This document shows, piece by piece, positions 16,052-24,945 of a stretch of 64,000 nucleotides of DNA (positions within the stretch are counted from its first letter, which is position 1; each line of letters opens with the position of its first letter). The stretch lies in NCBI RefSeq assembly GCF_018403765.1, contig NZ_BOVQ01000003.1:1-64000 (forward strand), written 5' to 3'. A program made the position numbers and the translations under genes. Source of the DNA: Lactococcus nasutitermitis. Lineage in GTDB: Bacteria > Bacillota > Bacilli > Lactobacillales > Streptococcaceae. The notes beneath the pieces are model-generated. The model was not told where the DNA came from and did not search any database. It saw only the letters and a program-made list of their open reading frames with translations.

Positions 16052-16834
16052 CTATTTCCACCATTGGGTGTATTGAGCTGTAAAGAACTTTGCGTTCTTG
16101 TTATTAAATGGCATCGCTTTGATGAACGTTCCCTGAACGATAATCCGGTAACGGTCATCACTATAACAAGTAACTAATGTGAGTTCTTTTTTCCCTTTGA
16201 CATCTTGAATAACATTTCCTTGACTTGGCAACATAATACGAACACTCGTTGTTTTATACTCATACACCTTTACTTTGTCTGTCAGATATACTTTCTGACC
16301 TGTCTTCGCATTTTGTAGAGGACTAAATAAAAGTCCATCAGCGGAATGTCCATAGACATTGGAAACATGATGACTAGCCAGCGCATAATTACCTTGTCCC
16401 ATTACTTGGCTTGGTTTCATTGTGCCTGCGCCGTATAACATTGTCGCATCCCCATCACCGTTTAAGATGGGTAAAGTAATTTTTAACTCAGGATAAGCTA
16501 TTGCCCCAATCACAGGATAATTATGATTTTCCATTTGAGCTTTTGCTACATCAAGGAAATTCACGGTCTTGACATTGCTGCTATCAAAATTTCCTTTCTT
16601 CTGGTTCGCTTTGAGTTGGTCTTTTGAAAGACTTTGTAACGCATACTTCTGTTGAAAGTGATTGACAAACCAATGCGTGAGTGGCACTTGAAAGGTCAAA
16701 ACTAATCCAATCAATACCAATAGCGACACACTCAATCGCACCAGTATTTTCTTTGTCTTTGATTTCTTTTTTACTAAGGAGTAATTTTTCTTTCGTCTCT
16801 GTTTAGTTTTGTGTATTTCTTCTCTTTGTCTCAA
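16052..16834 (-). CDS. class A-like sortase
   Basis: Membrane transpeptidase that joins LPXTG proteins to the cell wall. The 260 residues have a basic N-terminus, a membrane helix (~31-52) and a sortase fold with His155/156 (ALASHHVSN), Cys223 (LTLVTCYSDD) and a following Arg (DRYRI). The TLVTC form and N-terminal anchor fit class A rather than the pilus-type class C, since no lid or C-terminal helix is seen. The start is a TTG (16834) with AAGGAG upstream. The only LPXTG protein in the element, at 19067-23887, is the obvious substrate. It overlaps the 71-residue gene upstream by 4 bases. Confidence 0.9.
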   Translation of the reverse strand: MRQREEIHKTKQRRKKNYSLVKKKSKTKKILVRLSVSLLVLIGLVLTFQVPLTHWFVNHFQQKYALQSLSKDQLKANQKKGNFDSSNVKTVNFLDVAKAQMENHNYPVIGAIAYPELKITLPILNGDGDATMLYGAGTMKPSQVMGQGNYALASHHVSNVYGHSADGLLFSPLQNAKTGQKVYLTDKVKVYEYKTTSVRIMLPSQGNVIQDVKGKKELTLVTCYSDDRYRIIVQGTFIKAMPFNNKNAKFFTAQYTQWWK

Positions 16835-17046
16835 AGTAATTTGTCTCCTTGAACAAGTTTATCTTTTGCCCGTGATAATTCTTTTGGCGAGTCCCATATT
16901 AACCAATTGACGTCCTCAAATGCTGTTTCATACTTTTCTCGCTCTTTATAAAACATATTATGGGCTGTATGTTTTGGTACCTCTAGTGTTATTGACATCA
17001 TTTGAATTTTTAACTGAGTGATTTGCTTTCTCAGCTGATTAATCAC
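16831..17046 (-). CDS. small hypothetical protein in the sortase operon
   Basis: Seventy-one residues starting at a GTG (17046), helical at the N-terminus (LRKQITQLKIQM), with WLIWDSPKELSRAKDKL near the end. Overlaps the sortase start, which implies coupled translation. No family recognised. Confidence 0.5.
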   Translation of the reverse strand: MINQLRKQITQLKIQMMSITLEVPKHTAHNMFYKEREKYETAFEDVNWLIWDSPKELSRAKDKLVQGDKLL

Positions 17047-17074
17047 AATATTTTCTTAATTGATTTTTTTATTA

Positions 17075-17350
17075 TTATGTCACATTTTTTTCCCCTTCAC
17101 ACAGGTCATATAGTTCTTCCGGAGTGAGCGTTATAATTTTTGAGAAAAGAATGATTTCGTCCTCAATGAACCAATTGAGGGCTTTTTTTACCTCTACTAT
17201 ATTCGAATAAATTCCGTTGTTTAATGCTGCTCTTCTTAAACTATCATCCAAAGTATAGTTATCTTCATCAATTTTTGTTATCCATCCCCCAGATAAAAAA
17301 TCTGGTGTAACATATGGATTGGCATAAACCATATACTTTTCATCGCTCAT
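17075..17350 (-). CDS. small acidic hypothetical protein
   Basis: Ninety-one residues, acidic, ending EELYDLCEGEKNVT. It lies behind its own promoter-like TGAGATAAT at 17405-17397, directly after the terminator of the toxin gene, so it probably opens the sortase operon. Function unknown. Confidence 0.6.
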   Translation of the reverse strand: MSDEKYMVYANPYVTPDFLSGGWITKIDEDNYTLDDSLRRAALNNGIYSNIVEVKKALNWFIEDEIILFSKIITLTPEELYDLCEGEKNVT

Positions 17351-17408
17351 AATCTTAGTTTTTCCTCAATACCTTATTTCTATTCTTACTGATTTAATTA
17401 TCTCAAAA

Positions 17409-17439
17409 CAAAAAAAGAGCTCCCGAAGAAGTCCTTTAT
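17409..17439 (-). terminator. UUCG-loop terminator of the toxin-antitoxin operon
   Basis: On the minus strand AAGGACTTC-TTCG-GGAGCTCTT folds with G-T pairs around a TTCG tetraloop and is followed by a T run. Nearly the same sequence recurs at 18110-18140 and 19034-19062. Immediately after it comes TGAGATAAT (17405-17397), a likely promoter for the next gene. Confidence 0.75.
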
Positions 17440-17488
17440 TGTTTATGGAATTATCTATAATTTAATTTCTATATTTTCTGATACATGA

Positions 17489-17791
17489 TTAGCGCCCGAG
17501 ACGCTTTTCCGCAATCTCATATACTTCATTATCCGAACGTTTCCCTACAACGACAATTTCAATAATCTCTATCCCCAAAGGAGACTGACGAAACACAACA
17601 CGTAAGCCTAACTTTTTGTGTTTCAATTTACGACAATCTGACAACTTGCCGTGCAATTCTTGTCCTACCTGTAGTCCCAACGTCTCTATTTTTGTCAAAG
17701 ATTTAAGAATTTGTTTTCTTTGACTACCATCAAGATGAATAAAATCCTTTTGAGAAAACTCAGTAAATTTGACTTCAAATGTCATTCCCAC
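17489..17791 (-). CDS. RelE/ParE-family toxin
   Basis: A 100-residue protein of the RelE/YafQ fold, a ribosome-dependent mRNA interferase or related toxin. It shows a basic core HGKLSDCRKLKHKKLGLRVVF and IIEIVVVGKRSDNEVYEIA, typical of the family. Its start overlaps the end of the antitoxin gene by 10 bases, the usual arrangement for translational coupling. Second-frame ATG at 17785 is an alternative start. Likely maintains the element; target untested. Confidence 0.85.
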   Translation of the reverse strand: MGMTFEVKFTEFSQKDFIHLDGSQRKQILKSLTKIETLGLQVGQELHGKLSDCRKLKHKKLGLRVVFRQSPLGIEIIEIVVVGKRSDNEVYEIAEKRLGR

Positions 17792-18027
17792 TCGTCCTCA
17801 ATGTCATCCAATCCCTCACGCCAATTTTTTCCTGCCACTTCTTCAACAGAAAAGTAACGTTTGCCCTGAATTTCAAATGGTATTTTTTCTTGAAGCAATG
17901 TTTGCCGAACAAAAAGATTAATAGCAGAAGACATAGTGAGTCCCATAGTACCAAAAAGTTTTTCTGCCTGAGCCTTAACATCTTTATCTAAGCGAATGTT
18001 GACATTCGTCGTATTTGTAACCATCAT
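17782..18027 (-). CDS. RelB/DinJ-family antitoxin
   Basis: Eighty-one residues (or 80 from the ATG at 18024). A ribbon-helix-helix N-terminus (VNIRLDKDVKAQAEKLF, GLTMSSAINLFVRQ) is followed by an acidic toxin-neutralising tail ending DDIEDEWE. AGGAGG lies upstream, and the minus-strand TGCTATACT around 18055-18063 supplies an extended -10 promoter. It is expected to repress its own operon together with the toxin. Confidence 0.87.
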   Translation of the reverse strand: MMVTNTTNVNIRLDKDVKAQAEKLFGTMGLTMSSAINLFVRQTLLQEKIPFEIQGKRYFSVEEVAGKNWREGLDDIEDEWE

Positions 18028-18109
18028 GAATACCTCCTATCTTTAACTAACTTTAGTATAGCACAAAGTAATGACATTGTAAATATAAATATGCTAATTT
18101 TCTTGTATG

Positions 18110-18140
18110 AAAAAATACTCCCGAAGAAGTCCTTTTTTAT
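18110..18140 (-). terminator. second UUCG-loop terminator
   Basis: GGACTTC-TTCG-GGAGTATTTTTTC on the minus strand, a third relative of the terminators at 17409 and 19034. It ends the gene at 18434-18925 after a gap of about 290 bases; the gap (18141-18433) shows no supported gene. Confidence 0.65.
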
Positions 18141-18433
18141 TATTTACAGAAATATCTAAAATTAATATTAATATATTAACATCAACGGTTACAAAACTTT
18201 GCTTTCTTCTCCCTAAACATTATACAGCGAAAACCATAATCCCTACTCCAATTAAAGCAACTAAAAATATGGCAACTATTAGACAATGACCTTGAAAGCT
18301 TTCCAAAAATCTACTTGCTTCCCATAAACAGTAAAGATGTTCGCTTTCAAAACATAACTCTCAACAATTTTATTAATAACAAACCCGCAATAAAAAGCAT
18401 ATGTAATTGCTCTTAGTATTATTTTCTCTTTTA

Positions 18434-18925
18434 TCAATTATGACTCTCATTTTTTTCTTTTATAATTTTTTTATAATTATCGATATCTGATTCTCTTTGT
18501 GAATATAATGAAATAAGAATATATAGAATAATTGCTATGACTAAAATACCGAATACTACAACTCCGATTGCTACTACTTTTGCTAATTCTTGATTTTCAG
18601 CGGAAACATCTTTTATATTCAAATTTGAACTAGATATATAAAAATTTGCAAAAGCTTTCCAAAGAACGATAAGCCCAGAAACTAAACTTGTTATTATCAA
18701 AACTCCAAAAACAGATAAAATCATCTTCAAAGTTGAAACTGCTCTTTGAGTACGAGATAATTCCTGTTCAAGTTCATTCAACGTCAATATCCGTAATTTA
18801 TCTAATCGCTCATTATATCTAGCAGTTCTCGCCTCTATCCGAACTTCTCGACGAAATAAAGACAAAAAGTACAGCCACGTACTTTTAACAGTAGATACAA
18901 TTTCTCGTAAAATTCTATTTAGCAT
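18434..18925 (-). CDS. two-helix membrane protein with coiled-coil N-terminus
   Basis: The 163 residues start at an ATG with GAGG 5 bases upstream. A basic helical start (RREVRIEARTARYNERLDK) is followed by two strong membrane helices (LKMILSVFGVLIITSLVSGL and VVAIGVVVFGILVIAIILYI) and a charged tail. It lies between the adhesin and the toxin-antitoxin pair. No family recognised. Confidence 0.6.
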   Translation of the reverse strand: MLNRILREIVSTVKSTWLYFLSLFRREVRIEARTARYNERLDKLRILTLNELEQELSRTQRAVSTLKMILSVFGVLIITSLVSGLIVLWKAFANFYISSSNLNIKDVSAENQELAKVVAIGVVVFGILVIAIILYILISLYSQRESDIDNYKKIIKEKNESHN

Positions 18926-19033
18926 AGCTACCTCTAATCCATTTTATCACATTTTTATTTAAAAGAAAGTATAACTTTGCAACAGTCAAAATTGACACTT
19001 TTCTTTCTTTGTTCTAATAAATTATCTCAAAAC

Positions 19034-19062
19034 AAAAAAAGAACTCCCGAAGAAGTCCTTTA
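19034..19062 (-). terminator. UUCG-loop terminator of the LPXTG adhesin gene
   Basis: AAGGACTTC-TTCG-GGAGTTCTT with a T run on the minus strand, a few bases after the stop at 19067. TGAGATAAT follows at 19029-19021, the same terminator-plus-promoter pairing as at 17397-17439. Confidence 0.78.
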
Positions 19063-19066
19063 TTGC

Positions 19067-22000
19067 TTATTTTGCTTTATCAGAGCCTTTCTTACGTTTC
19101 TTGTAAAGCGTTGTTCCACCAACTGCGGCAAGAATTGCTACACCGATACCAGTCAACCAAGCAAGAGCTTTCGTTCCTGTATCAGGTAGAATAATCGTCA
19201 AGTTAGGTTTCACAGGAGTCAAGGCAACAGGTGTTGTGACCAGTGTCAAGGTCTCCGCTTTATCATTCTTATCGTAGAATGTTGCTAAAGGTTTGGCTGT
19301 CTTGATATCCGCTCCCTTATCAAAGAGTGCTTCGCCCCAAACATAACGTGTTCCTGCAACATCTTTAGACGTGTCAATAGATTTAAGGACGGTATCCTTT
19401 TTCGCTTCTACGGTCGCATCATTGATGGTAAATGGCACCGTCGCGACAATCGTGTCTTTTCCGTCAGGAGTGATTTTATGGAGATAAGCCTCTTGGATGT
19501 CCCCTTTCGGCGTATTCGTTTCTACATCATCATACATCGTTGTTGATGTGGAAGGTGTAAAGCTTTGACTTGTTCCTGTCGTGTGTGCCGTTGTTTTAAG
19601 TGTCAACGGTGTATAGGTTAAGGTTTCTGCCTTATCATTCTTGTCATAGAAGGTTGCCAACGGTTTGTCCGTCTTGGTATCAGCCCCTTTGGCAAAGATG
19701 GCTTCGCCCCAGACATAACGTGTCCCAGCGACATCTTTCGTGGTATCAATGGATTTGAGAACCGTATCTTTCTCAGCTTCTACAGTCGCATCATTGATAG
19801 TGAATGGCACCGTTGCGACAATCGTATCTTTTCCATCAGGGGTAATCTTATGCAGATAAGCCACTTGGATATCGCCTTTCGGCGCATTTGTCTCTACGGT
19901 GTCATACATCTCTGTTGAGGCAGAGGGTGTAAAGGTTTGACTCGTTCCTGTCGTATGCGCAGTTGTCTTCACTGTAAGTGGTGTGATGCCATTCCAGTTA
20001 TCGTTATCCCCTACTGGCACTTTGTCCAATGTTCCTACACCTTGAATCGTGACATTATCAGTATGCAGTTCTCCTGCTGGTAAAGCTGGCAAGAGTCCTG
20101 TTCCTGTAATATTCTCATTTGGTGCAAGGGTCAACAATGTGCCATCTTGAAGAGTCAAGTAACCATCCGCATTCGTTTTAAGCGTTTGTCCTTTGTAAGT
20201 CCAAGTAATGGCTCCTACACTGACAGAACCTGCCGTTGTTTTATCCACGACTTTGATATCTGTCAAAGGCTCCGTGCCATTATTCGTACCATTGAAGTAA
20301 ATGGCTGTGGTTACCTTGTTCTTTACTTTGTCGGCAGTCGCCGCCGTGTCATGGTCGTTGGTACCATCATTATTGGCGGTGTCGGTGTTATTGCCCTTAC
20401 CTGCTTTAGGAATTGCCCCATTTGCCTTTTCAATATCGATACTAGGCTTTGGTGTTTCCCCGTTCCAGTTATCATGGTCTTGCACATCGCCACCCGATTG
20501 GATACCAATACCAGAAACTGCGATTTGGTCTGTATGGAGTTGTCCAGCTGGGAGGGCTGGCAAGGTCGCTGTTCCTGTGATACTTTGTCCGACTGGCAAA
20601 GCTAAGACAGTGCCGTCTGAGTTGACAAAGTAACCATCTTTATTGAGACTCACCGTTTGACCATTATAAGTCCACGTAATTGCACCAATATCAACCGAAC
20701 CACTCGTTGTCTTATCTTTAGCTGTGACTTTCGTTAAATCATCTGTGCCGTTATTGGTAATCCGGAAGTCAATCGTTGTCGTATCTCCAGCTTTGACAAC
20801 ATCCGCGCTCGCTACGGTATCGTGGTCATTTGGACCAGCATTATTATCTACATCCGTATCGTTGCCTTTACCTGCATCTGGGACAGTGTCATTTGTTTTT
20901 TCAACGTCAATACTTGGCACAGGGAGTTTATCAATGAGTTGTCCGAGGTTAAACTTCCCAAGACTATTGTTATCATCAATCAACTGACGTCCAGATTGAC
21001 TTGTGCTATAAGCCACAGGAATGGTTTCATCACGTAAGACATTACCAGTCACAGTATCGGTAACTTTCAACTCATAACTGGTTGGCGCACCTGTGGTATC
21101 AGTATCAGGTAAGATATCCACTTCCATATCATCTACTGGCGCGTAACCTTTCGGTGTCGTTGTTTCTGCCAATTTGTATTTTCCGGCTTGTACATGGTCA
21201 TATTCTACCCAGCCAGCCGATTGATTACCTTGAGGGTCAGTATAATCATGAGAGGTTTGAGTAGCCCCTAAGAAGAGTTGACTGACATCGGTTACTGGAG
21301 TTGCCAGTCCCGTATCAGGACTGATATAGGTATCTTGTCCATTGATGTTGGTGTCTTTGCCATTATCGAACTGCCCCAAACTGTTTTGCGTGCCTGCGAG
21401 AGGTGTAAGTGTAAACTCTGCGCCATTCAATCCTGTAGCGCCTTGGTCTGCCGCATCTTTTGTGAAACTAAAGTTGAAATCAACAACACGGTCAGAAATC
21501 GTCGCCTTGAGCTTTTGATTATCCTCATAGTTATTCGTCGCAGTATCTACTGTATTTGTCGCAGAGAAAGTCACGGCATCTGGTTTATCATTGATGGTAT
21601 AACCATAAGGTGCTTTGGTTTCTACCCATTGATAATTAAGGTTGTTTGTCAAGTCAAGATTTTCCACTTGTCCTGCGACACCTTTATCATTCGTGACAAG
21701 GACAATGTTTCCATTGGCATCGGGAGCATACGTCGTGCCAGAAGTCAGAACAACATTGGCAGCTGCACCCGTTTGTGGGTCAACACCTTGACTTTGTTTA
21801 ATCGGTGCGCCTGTTGCATCCTCCAAAGTGAACTCTGCCCCTTGAAGGGTAGCCGCACCTTGTGTTGTCGTATTGCCTGTATCGGCATCCAGTTTCGCAA
21901 TCACCGTTTCACCCATTGGTTTATCCGTCGTTGTGCTTGTCGCAAGGAAGTTAGATTTATCACTGTTTAAAGTAGTTGCACTAAACGTTCCTGTGGCAGC

Positions 22001-23887
22001 TTGACTATTGGACGCGTGACCTGCGGCAGGTGCCACTTCTTTCCAAGTAATCTCTTTAGAGACGTGTGTCCCATCCAGATTCTTCACATCAATTTGACCT
22101 TGTGCATTGGCTGTGACGATAAGAGGATTACCATCTCCTGAAGCTCCCCCATCATTTCCAACTAATGTTCCAGTGACCACATCAACATCCGCTGCTTTTC
22201 CTGTCGCTGGGTCTAAACCATCATCAGTCGTAATTGCTGTACCATCTGAATTATAGGCTTCATAGGTGGCATCACCCAAAGCATTATTAAAGGCAGCATT
22301 CGTAGAGTTCTTATTGAGCTGTGATTCAAGCAATGGTTTATCCGAAATACTTGTACCCGCTGTTGGAATGTTGCCATCGCTATCGGCTGGCGTACTGGAT
22401 TTCGCAGAGAATTCTTGTCCACTTCCTGAGCCAGAAATGGCTTCACCATCTGGGGCAGTGACTTCTACCCATTGGTAAGTGATTGTTTTGCCATTATCAT
22501 CTACGGATGGGAGATTTTCTACACCGACTTTACCGTCTGAACCTGTTGTGAATGCGAGTGCCCCATCAGAAGCCGTACTCATCGTACCATTACTAGCACC
22601 GATACTTGCCTCTCCATCTCCACCGTCACTTGCCTTTACAAAGTCTCCTGTGTTCTCATTTTTTAGTTTGAACACCGCACCAGCCTGTGATACTCCCGTT
22701 GGATTAGAAGCACTATTTTCTGTCTTTGTAAGTGTATTTTTAACAAGCTGTTGTACATTCAGTTTAAATTGAACTGCCCCAAACAAGTCTGCTACAATAT
22801 CAACGTGTTTCCCCTCGTTCGGGTCTCCCAAGCCAGATTGGTCGGTAAAAATAACATTATTTGCATTAAATTGTTTAATCGCATAATAAGCATTAGGAAG
22901 CAATGTCTTCCCATCCGCAATCGTTGTTTTTTCTCCATTGTAAGAGAAGCCTGTACCATTGATAGATAATCCTGTATTTGGTGCAACAACAGCACCAATA
23001 AAACCATTAGTATTTGTATCTGCTAATTGATAACCGTCAATATCAGATACTTTCATCGCCATCAAAGTATCACTTGGCAGAATCTCTCCTGTATCATGAT
23101 TACGGAGAGTAACAGTATAACTGACATTATTCATATATCCTAAACCAAGTCCCACGCCACCTACACCAGAACTTCCATTATTTCCACCTTCATTAGAGAT
23201 GTCACCAGAGGTTCCGCCTGTTTGTAATGGCGTCACACCAAGAGAAATGGTTGAACCAACATTATGAGCAGAGAATATCGCTCCCAAACTTGTAGCAGGC
23301 TCTAATAAGTTCACGCTATTAAGTGTGACTTGCATATCAAGGGTGATGGTTTGCTTAGTAGAAAGGTCTGTAGCTGTTCCAACGTTTTGGATGATAGCAC
23401 TCCCTGTTCCATCAATAGGCAAATTGACACTCGAATCATCAGGAGAGAAGCCATCCGCATAGAGGGATTCATTCGTCCCATTAGGAGAAAAAAGTGAATA
23501 ATCTCCATTCCCTGTATTTCCTGTCCAAGAACTCAGGGGGACAATATTACCTGATGATGCCGCTACAAGTTTGGTATTACTTCCCCATTCAAGGTCTGTT
23601 ACAAGATACTGGGGTTGAGGCGAAAGCCCTTGTGTTAATGAGTCCACCGTTTTTTGAAAAGCTGGACTTGAGGTATCTGTCGTGCTTGACTTTATAACAG
23701 GAATTGTCCCATTGATATTTCCAAGTAGGCTATCCCCTGAGGCAAGAGTTGCCGCTTGAACTGTTATCGGTTGAGCAACTGCTTGATAGACCATTCCTCC
23801 ACCAACTAATACAGCTAGAACACCACCAGAATAAAGCCAGTGCTTTCCCGCTTTCCAAGAGCGGAAACCTTTTTCTTTTTTAAACAT
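19067..23887 (-). CDS. LPXTG-anchored 1606-residue adhesin with CnaB-like and repeat domains
   Basis: The N-terminus has a KxYKxGKxW-like signal (FRSWKAGKHWLYSG). A globular region of about 300 residues follows. Then come about four SpaA/CnaB-like domains with GAVFKLKN, GAEFTLED and GAEFTLTP starts and TAPDG, KAPYG or TTPKG ends. Next are two ~140-residue repeats opening PSID(V/I)EK, and two ~120-residue repeats near the C-terminus that contain VETN(A/T)PKGDIQ and AGTRYVWGEA (VaFE type). It ends LPDTG, a membrane helix and KKRKK. CnaB domains usually carry intramolecular isopeptide bonds. AAAGGAG precedes the ATG. The gene looks richer in G and C than its neighbours. The sortase at 16052-16834 is its likely anchor enzyme. 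Confidence 0.93.
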   Translation of the reverse strand: MFKKEKGFRSWKAGKHWLYSGGVLAVLVGGGMVYQAVAQPITVQAATLASGDSLLGNINGTIPVIKSSTTDTSSPAFQKTVDSLTQGLSPQPQYLVTDLEWGSNTKLVAASSGNIVPLSSWTGNTGNGDYSLFSPNGTNESLYADGFSPDDSSVNLPIDGTGSAIIQNVGTATDLSTKQTITLDMQVTLNSVNLLEPATSLGAIFSAHNVGSTISLGVTPLQTGGTSGDISNEGGNNGSSGVGGVGLGLGYMNNVSYTVTLRNHDTGEILPSDTLMAMKVSDIDGYQLADTNTNGFIGAVVAPNTGLSINGTGFSYNGEKTTIADGKTLLPNAYYAIKQFNANNVIFTDQSGLGDPNEGKHVDIVADLFGAVQFKLNVQQLVKNTLTKTENSASNPTGVSQAGAVFKLKNENTGDFVKASDGGDGEASIGASNGTMSTASDGALAFTTGSDGKVGVENLPSVDDNGKTITYQWVEVTAPDGEAISGSGSGQEFSAKSSTPADSDGNIPTAGTSISDKPLLESQLNKNSTNAAFNNALGDATYEAYNSDGTAITTDDGLDPATGKAADVDVVTGTLVGNDGGASGDGNPLIVTANAQGQIDVKNLDGTHVSKEITWKEVAPAAGHASNSQAATGTFSATTLNSDKSNFLATSTTTDKPMGETVIAKLDADTGNTTTQGAATLQGAEFTLEDATGAPIKQSQGVDPQTGAAANVVLTSGTTYAPDANGNIVLVTNDKGVAGQVENLDLTNNLNYQWVETKAPYGYTINDKPDAVTFSATNTVDTATNNYEDNQKLKATISDRVVDFNFSFTKDAADQGATGLNGAEFTLTPLAGTQNSLGQFDNGKDTNINGQDTYISPDTGLATPVTDVSQLFLGATQTSHDYTDPQGNQSAGWVEYDHVQAGKYKLAETTTPKGYAPVDDMEVDILPDTDTTGAPTSYELKVTDTVTGNVLRDETIPVAYSTSQSGRQLIDDNNSLGKFNLGQLIDKLPVPSIDVEKTNDTVPDAGKGNDTDVDNNAGPNDHDTVASADVVKAGDTTTIDFRITNNGTDDLTKVTAKDKTTSGSVDIGAITWTYNGQTVSLNKDGYFVNSDGTVLALPVGQSITGTATLPALPAGQLHTDQIAVSGIGIQSGGDVQDHDNWNGETPKPSIDIEKANGAIPKAGKGNNTDTANNDGTNDHDTAATADKVKNKVTTAIYFNGTNNGTEPLTDIKVVDKTTAGSVSVGAITWTYKGQTLKTNADGYLTLQDGTLLTLAPNENITGTGLLPALPAGELHTDNVTIQGVGTLDKVPVGDNDNWNGITPLTVKTTAHTTGTSQTFTPSASTEMYDTVETNAPKGDIQVAYLHKITPDGKDTIVATVPFTINDATVEAEKDTVLKSIDTTKDVAGTRYVWGEAIFAKGADTKTDKPLATFYDKNDKAETLTYTPLTLKTTAHTTGTSQSFTPSTSTTMYDDVETNTPKGDIQEAYLHKITPDGKDTIVATVPFTINDATVEAKKDTVLKSIDTSKDVAGTRYVWGEALFDKGADIKTAKPLATFYDKNDKAETLTLVTTPVALTPVKPNLTIILPDTGTKALAWLTGIGVAILAAVGGTTLYKKRKKGSDKAK

Positions 23888-23972
23888 TTAAGTTCTCCTT
23901 TAAGATTTTTTGTAATATCCCCATATGTCGGATATTACAGACATTTTGTTGTCCCTTAAATTTTCTCACAAA

Positions 23973-23998
23973 GAAAAAAAGGACCTAAAACAAGTCCT
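23973..23998 (-). terminator. terminator of the LXG cassette
   Basis: AAGGACTTGTTTTAGGTCCTT hairpin followed by seven T on the minus strand, after the DUF4176 gene. The interval 23888-24067 holds this and the adhesin promoter region. Confidence 0.72.
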
Positions 23999-24067
23999 TC
24001 TTTTGATTTTTCTTAAAAGAGAAGCAGGCAAAAGTCTGCTAAATCATGAAATAAAAGCTATTTATTA

Positions 24068-24355
24068 TTATTGATTATCCTCAACCAACCAATTTTGAAA
24101 AGCTAGTTCTTCATCGTCAATGAGCCCCATTTGAAAGACATGCTCTATGTCTCCATTATTGAAAAGATATAATTCTTCCGCATTTTGGTAGCCTTCTGGA
24201 AACAATACCCCAGCATAATTAAATTTCTTTTTACTTTTTGTCGAAAGTTGTTTACGTCCAACAATCATCAGTCTTTTCTCACCATCATTCAAAAGAACGA
24301 CGCTGCCTAATGGTAAAAATCCTTTATTTTGTTCATCATTATTCATTTTTTTCAC
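24068..24355 (-). CDS. DUF4176 protein of the LXG cassette
   Basis: The 95 residues match the DUF4176 pattern well. They open LPLGSVVLLNDGEKRLMIVG, then FNYAGVLFPEGYQNAEELYLFNNGDI and a short acidic end. This family is found almost only in type VII secretion loci carrying LXG effectors; its function is unsettled. Overlaps the membrane-protein gene upstream by 17 bases. Its presence supports the reading of this operon as a type VII effector module. Confidence 0.85.
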   Translation of the reverse strand: MKKMNNDEQNKGFLPLGSVVLLNDGEKRLMIVGRKQLSTKSKKKFNYAGVLFPEGYQNAEELYLFNNGDIEHVFQMGLIDDEELAFQNWLVEDNQ

Positions 24356-24740
24356 TCTCCTTATATTTACGTTGTTCCTTTTGGTAATCTTTTAATGCTT
24401 CTTCGTGAATTTTATCATAATTTATAATTGAATGACTAATTTTATTATTAACACTATGTTGTGATTTTCTAATTTTCTCCTCAGATTGTCTAAGCTTTTT
24501 TTTATTCTTTATTATTTTATTACCCTGCCAGACTATCATTATTCCAAAAACAATTACTCCGCCTATCCATAGATAGACAACTACCGTTGAAATCACTCCA
24601 AAAAGAAAAGAAGTATGATTCAAAGTAGTAGAGTTTGATTGCTGTGGAAAGAAAAGAATTATAAAAAGTAGCATCACAAAAAAGTAGCCAAAACTTAACC
24701 CTCCCAAAATATTTTCATATCTATCACTACTAAATTTCAT
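24339..24740 (-). CDS. two-helix membrane protein, candidate immunity protein of the LXG effector
   Basis: The 133 residues have two long hydrophobic helices (GYFFVMLLFIILFF and VVVYLWIGGVIVFGIMIV) followed by a highly charged helical tail. It sits between the small membrane protein and DUF4176, directly downstream of the LXG gene. Immunity to membrane-active LXG toxins is often given by such a membrane protein, so this or the next gene is the candidate. Inference from context. Confidence 0.65.
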   Translation of the reverse strand: MKFSSDRYENILGGLSFGYFFVMLLFIILFFPQQSNSTTLNHTSFLFGVISTVVVYLWIGGVIVFGIMIVWQGNKIIKNKKKLRQSEEKIRKSQHSVNNKISHSIINYDKIHEEALKDYQKEQRKYKESEKNE

Positions 24741-24935
24741 TTATAGCCCTCCTAAAAGAGTTCCCATTATCTTTATTACCACATAGATAATGATTAACCC
24801 CATCATTCCCAAGAAAAAAAGATTAATTCCCAAAAATAATAGGCGTTTTATTCCTATACGTGGTTTCCCATTTTCTACATCTTCTGATACATATAAACGC
24901 ACATAAAAATTAAATAATTTTTTTATTGGATTCAT
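24741..24935 (-). CDS. small single-helix membrane protein, LXG cassette
   Basis: Sixty-four residues from the ATG at 24935 (AAGGAAA 8 bases upstream; a longer frame to 24965 overlaps the LXG stop). One strong helix, RLLFLGINLFFLGMMGLIII, continues to the C-terminus, which ends GTLLGGL. Its stop abuts the next gene start. Second immunity candidate. Confidence 0.62.
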   Translation of the reverse strand: MNPIKKLFNFYVRLYVSEDVENGKPRIGIKRLLFLGINLFFLGMMGLIIIYVVIKIMGTLLGGL

Positions 24936-24945
24936 TATCATTTCC

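Noticed and set aside
18107-18289. 60-codon plus-strand frame next to the toxin-antitoxin pair
   Set aside because: It covers the TTCG hairpin and has no ribosome binding site or protein-like pattern.
20147-21970. Several long plus-strand frames across the adhesin gene
   Set aside because: Shadows of the repetitive 1606-residue gene; low-complexity, no ribosome binding site.
21278-21970. 230-codon plus-strand frame rich in Cys and Arg
   Set aside because: Complement of the adhesin; the cysteine content arises from antisense codons.
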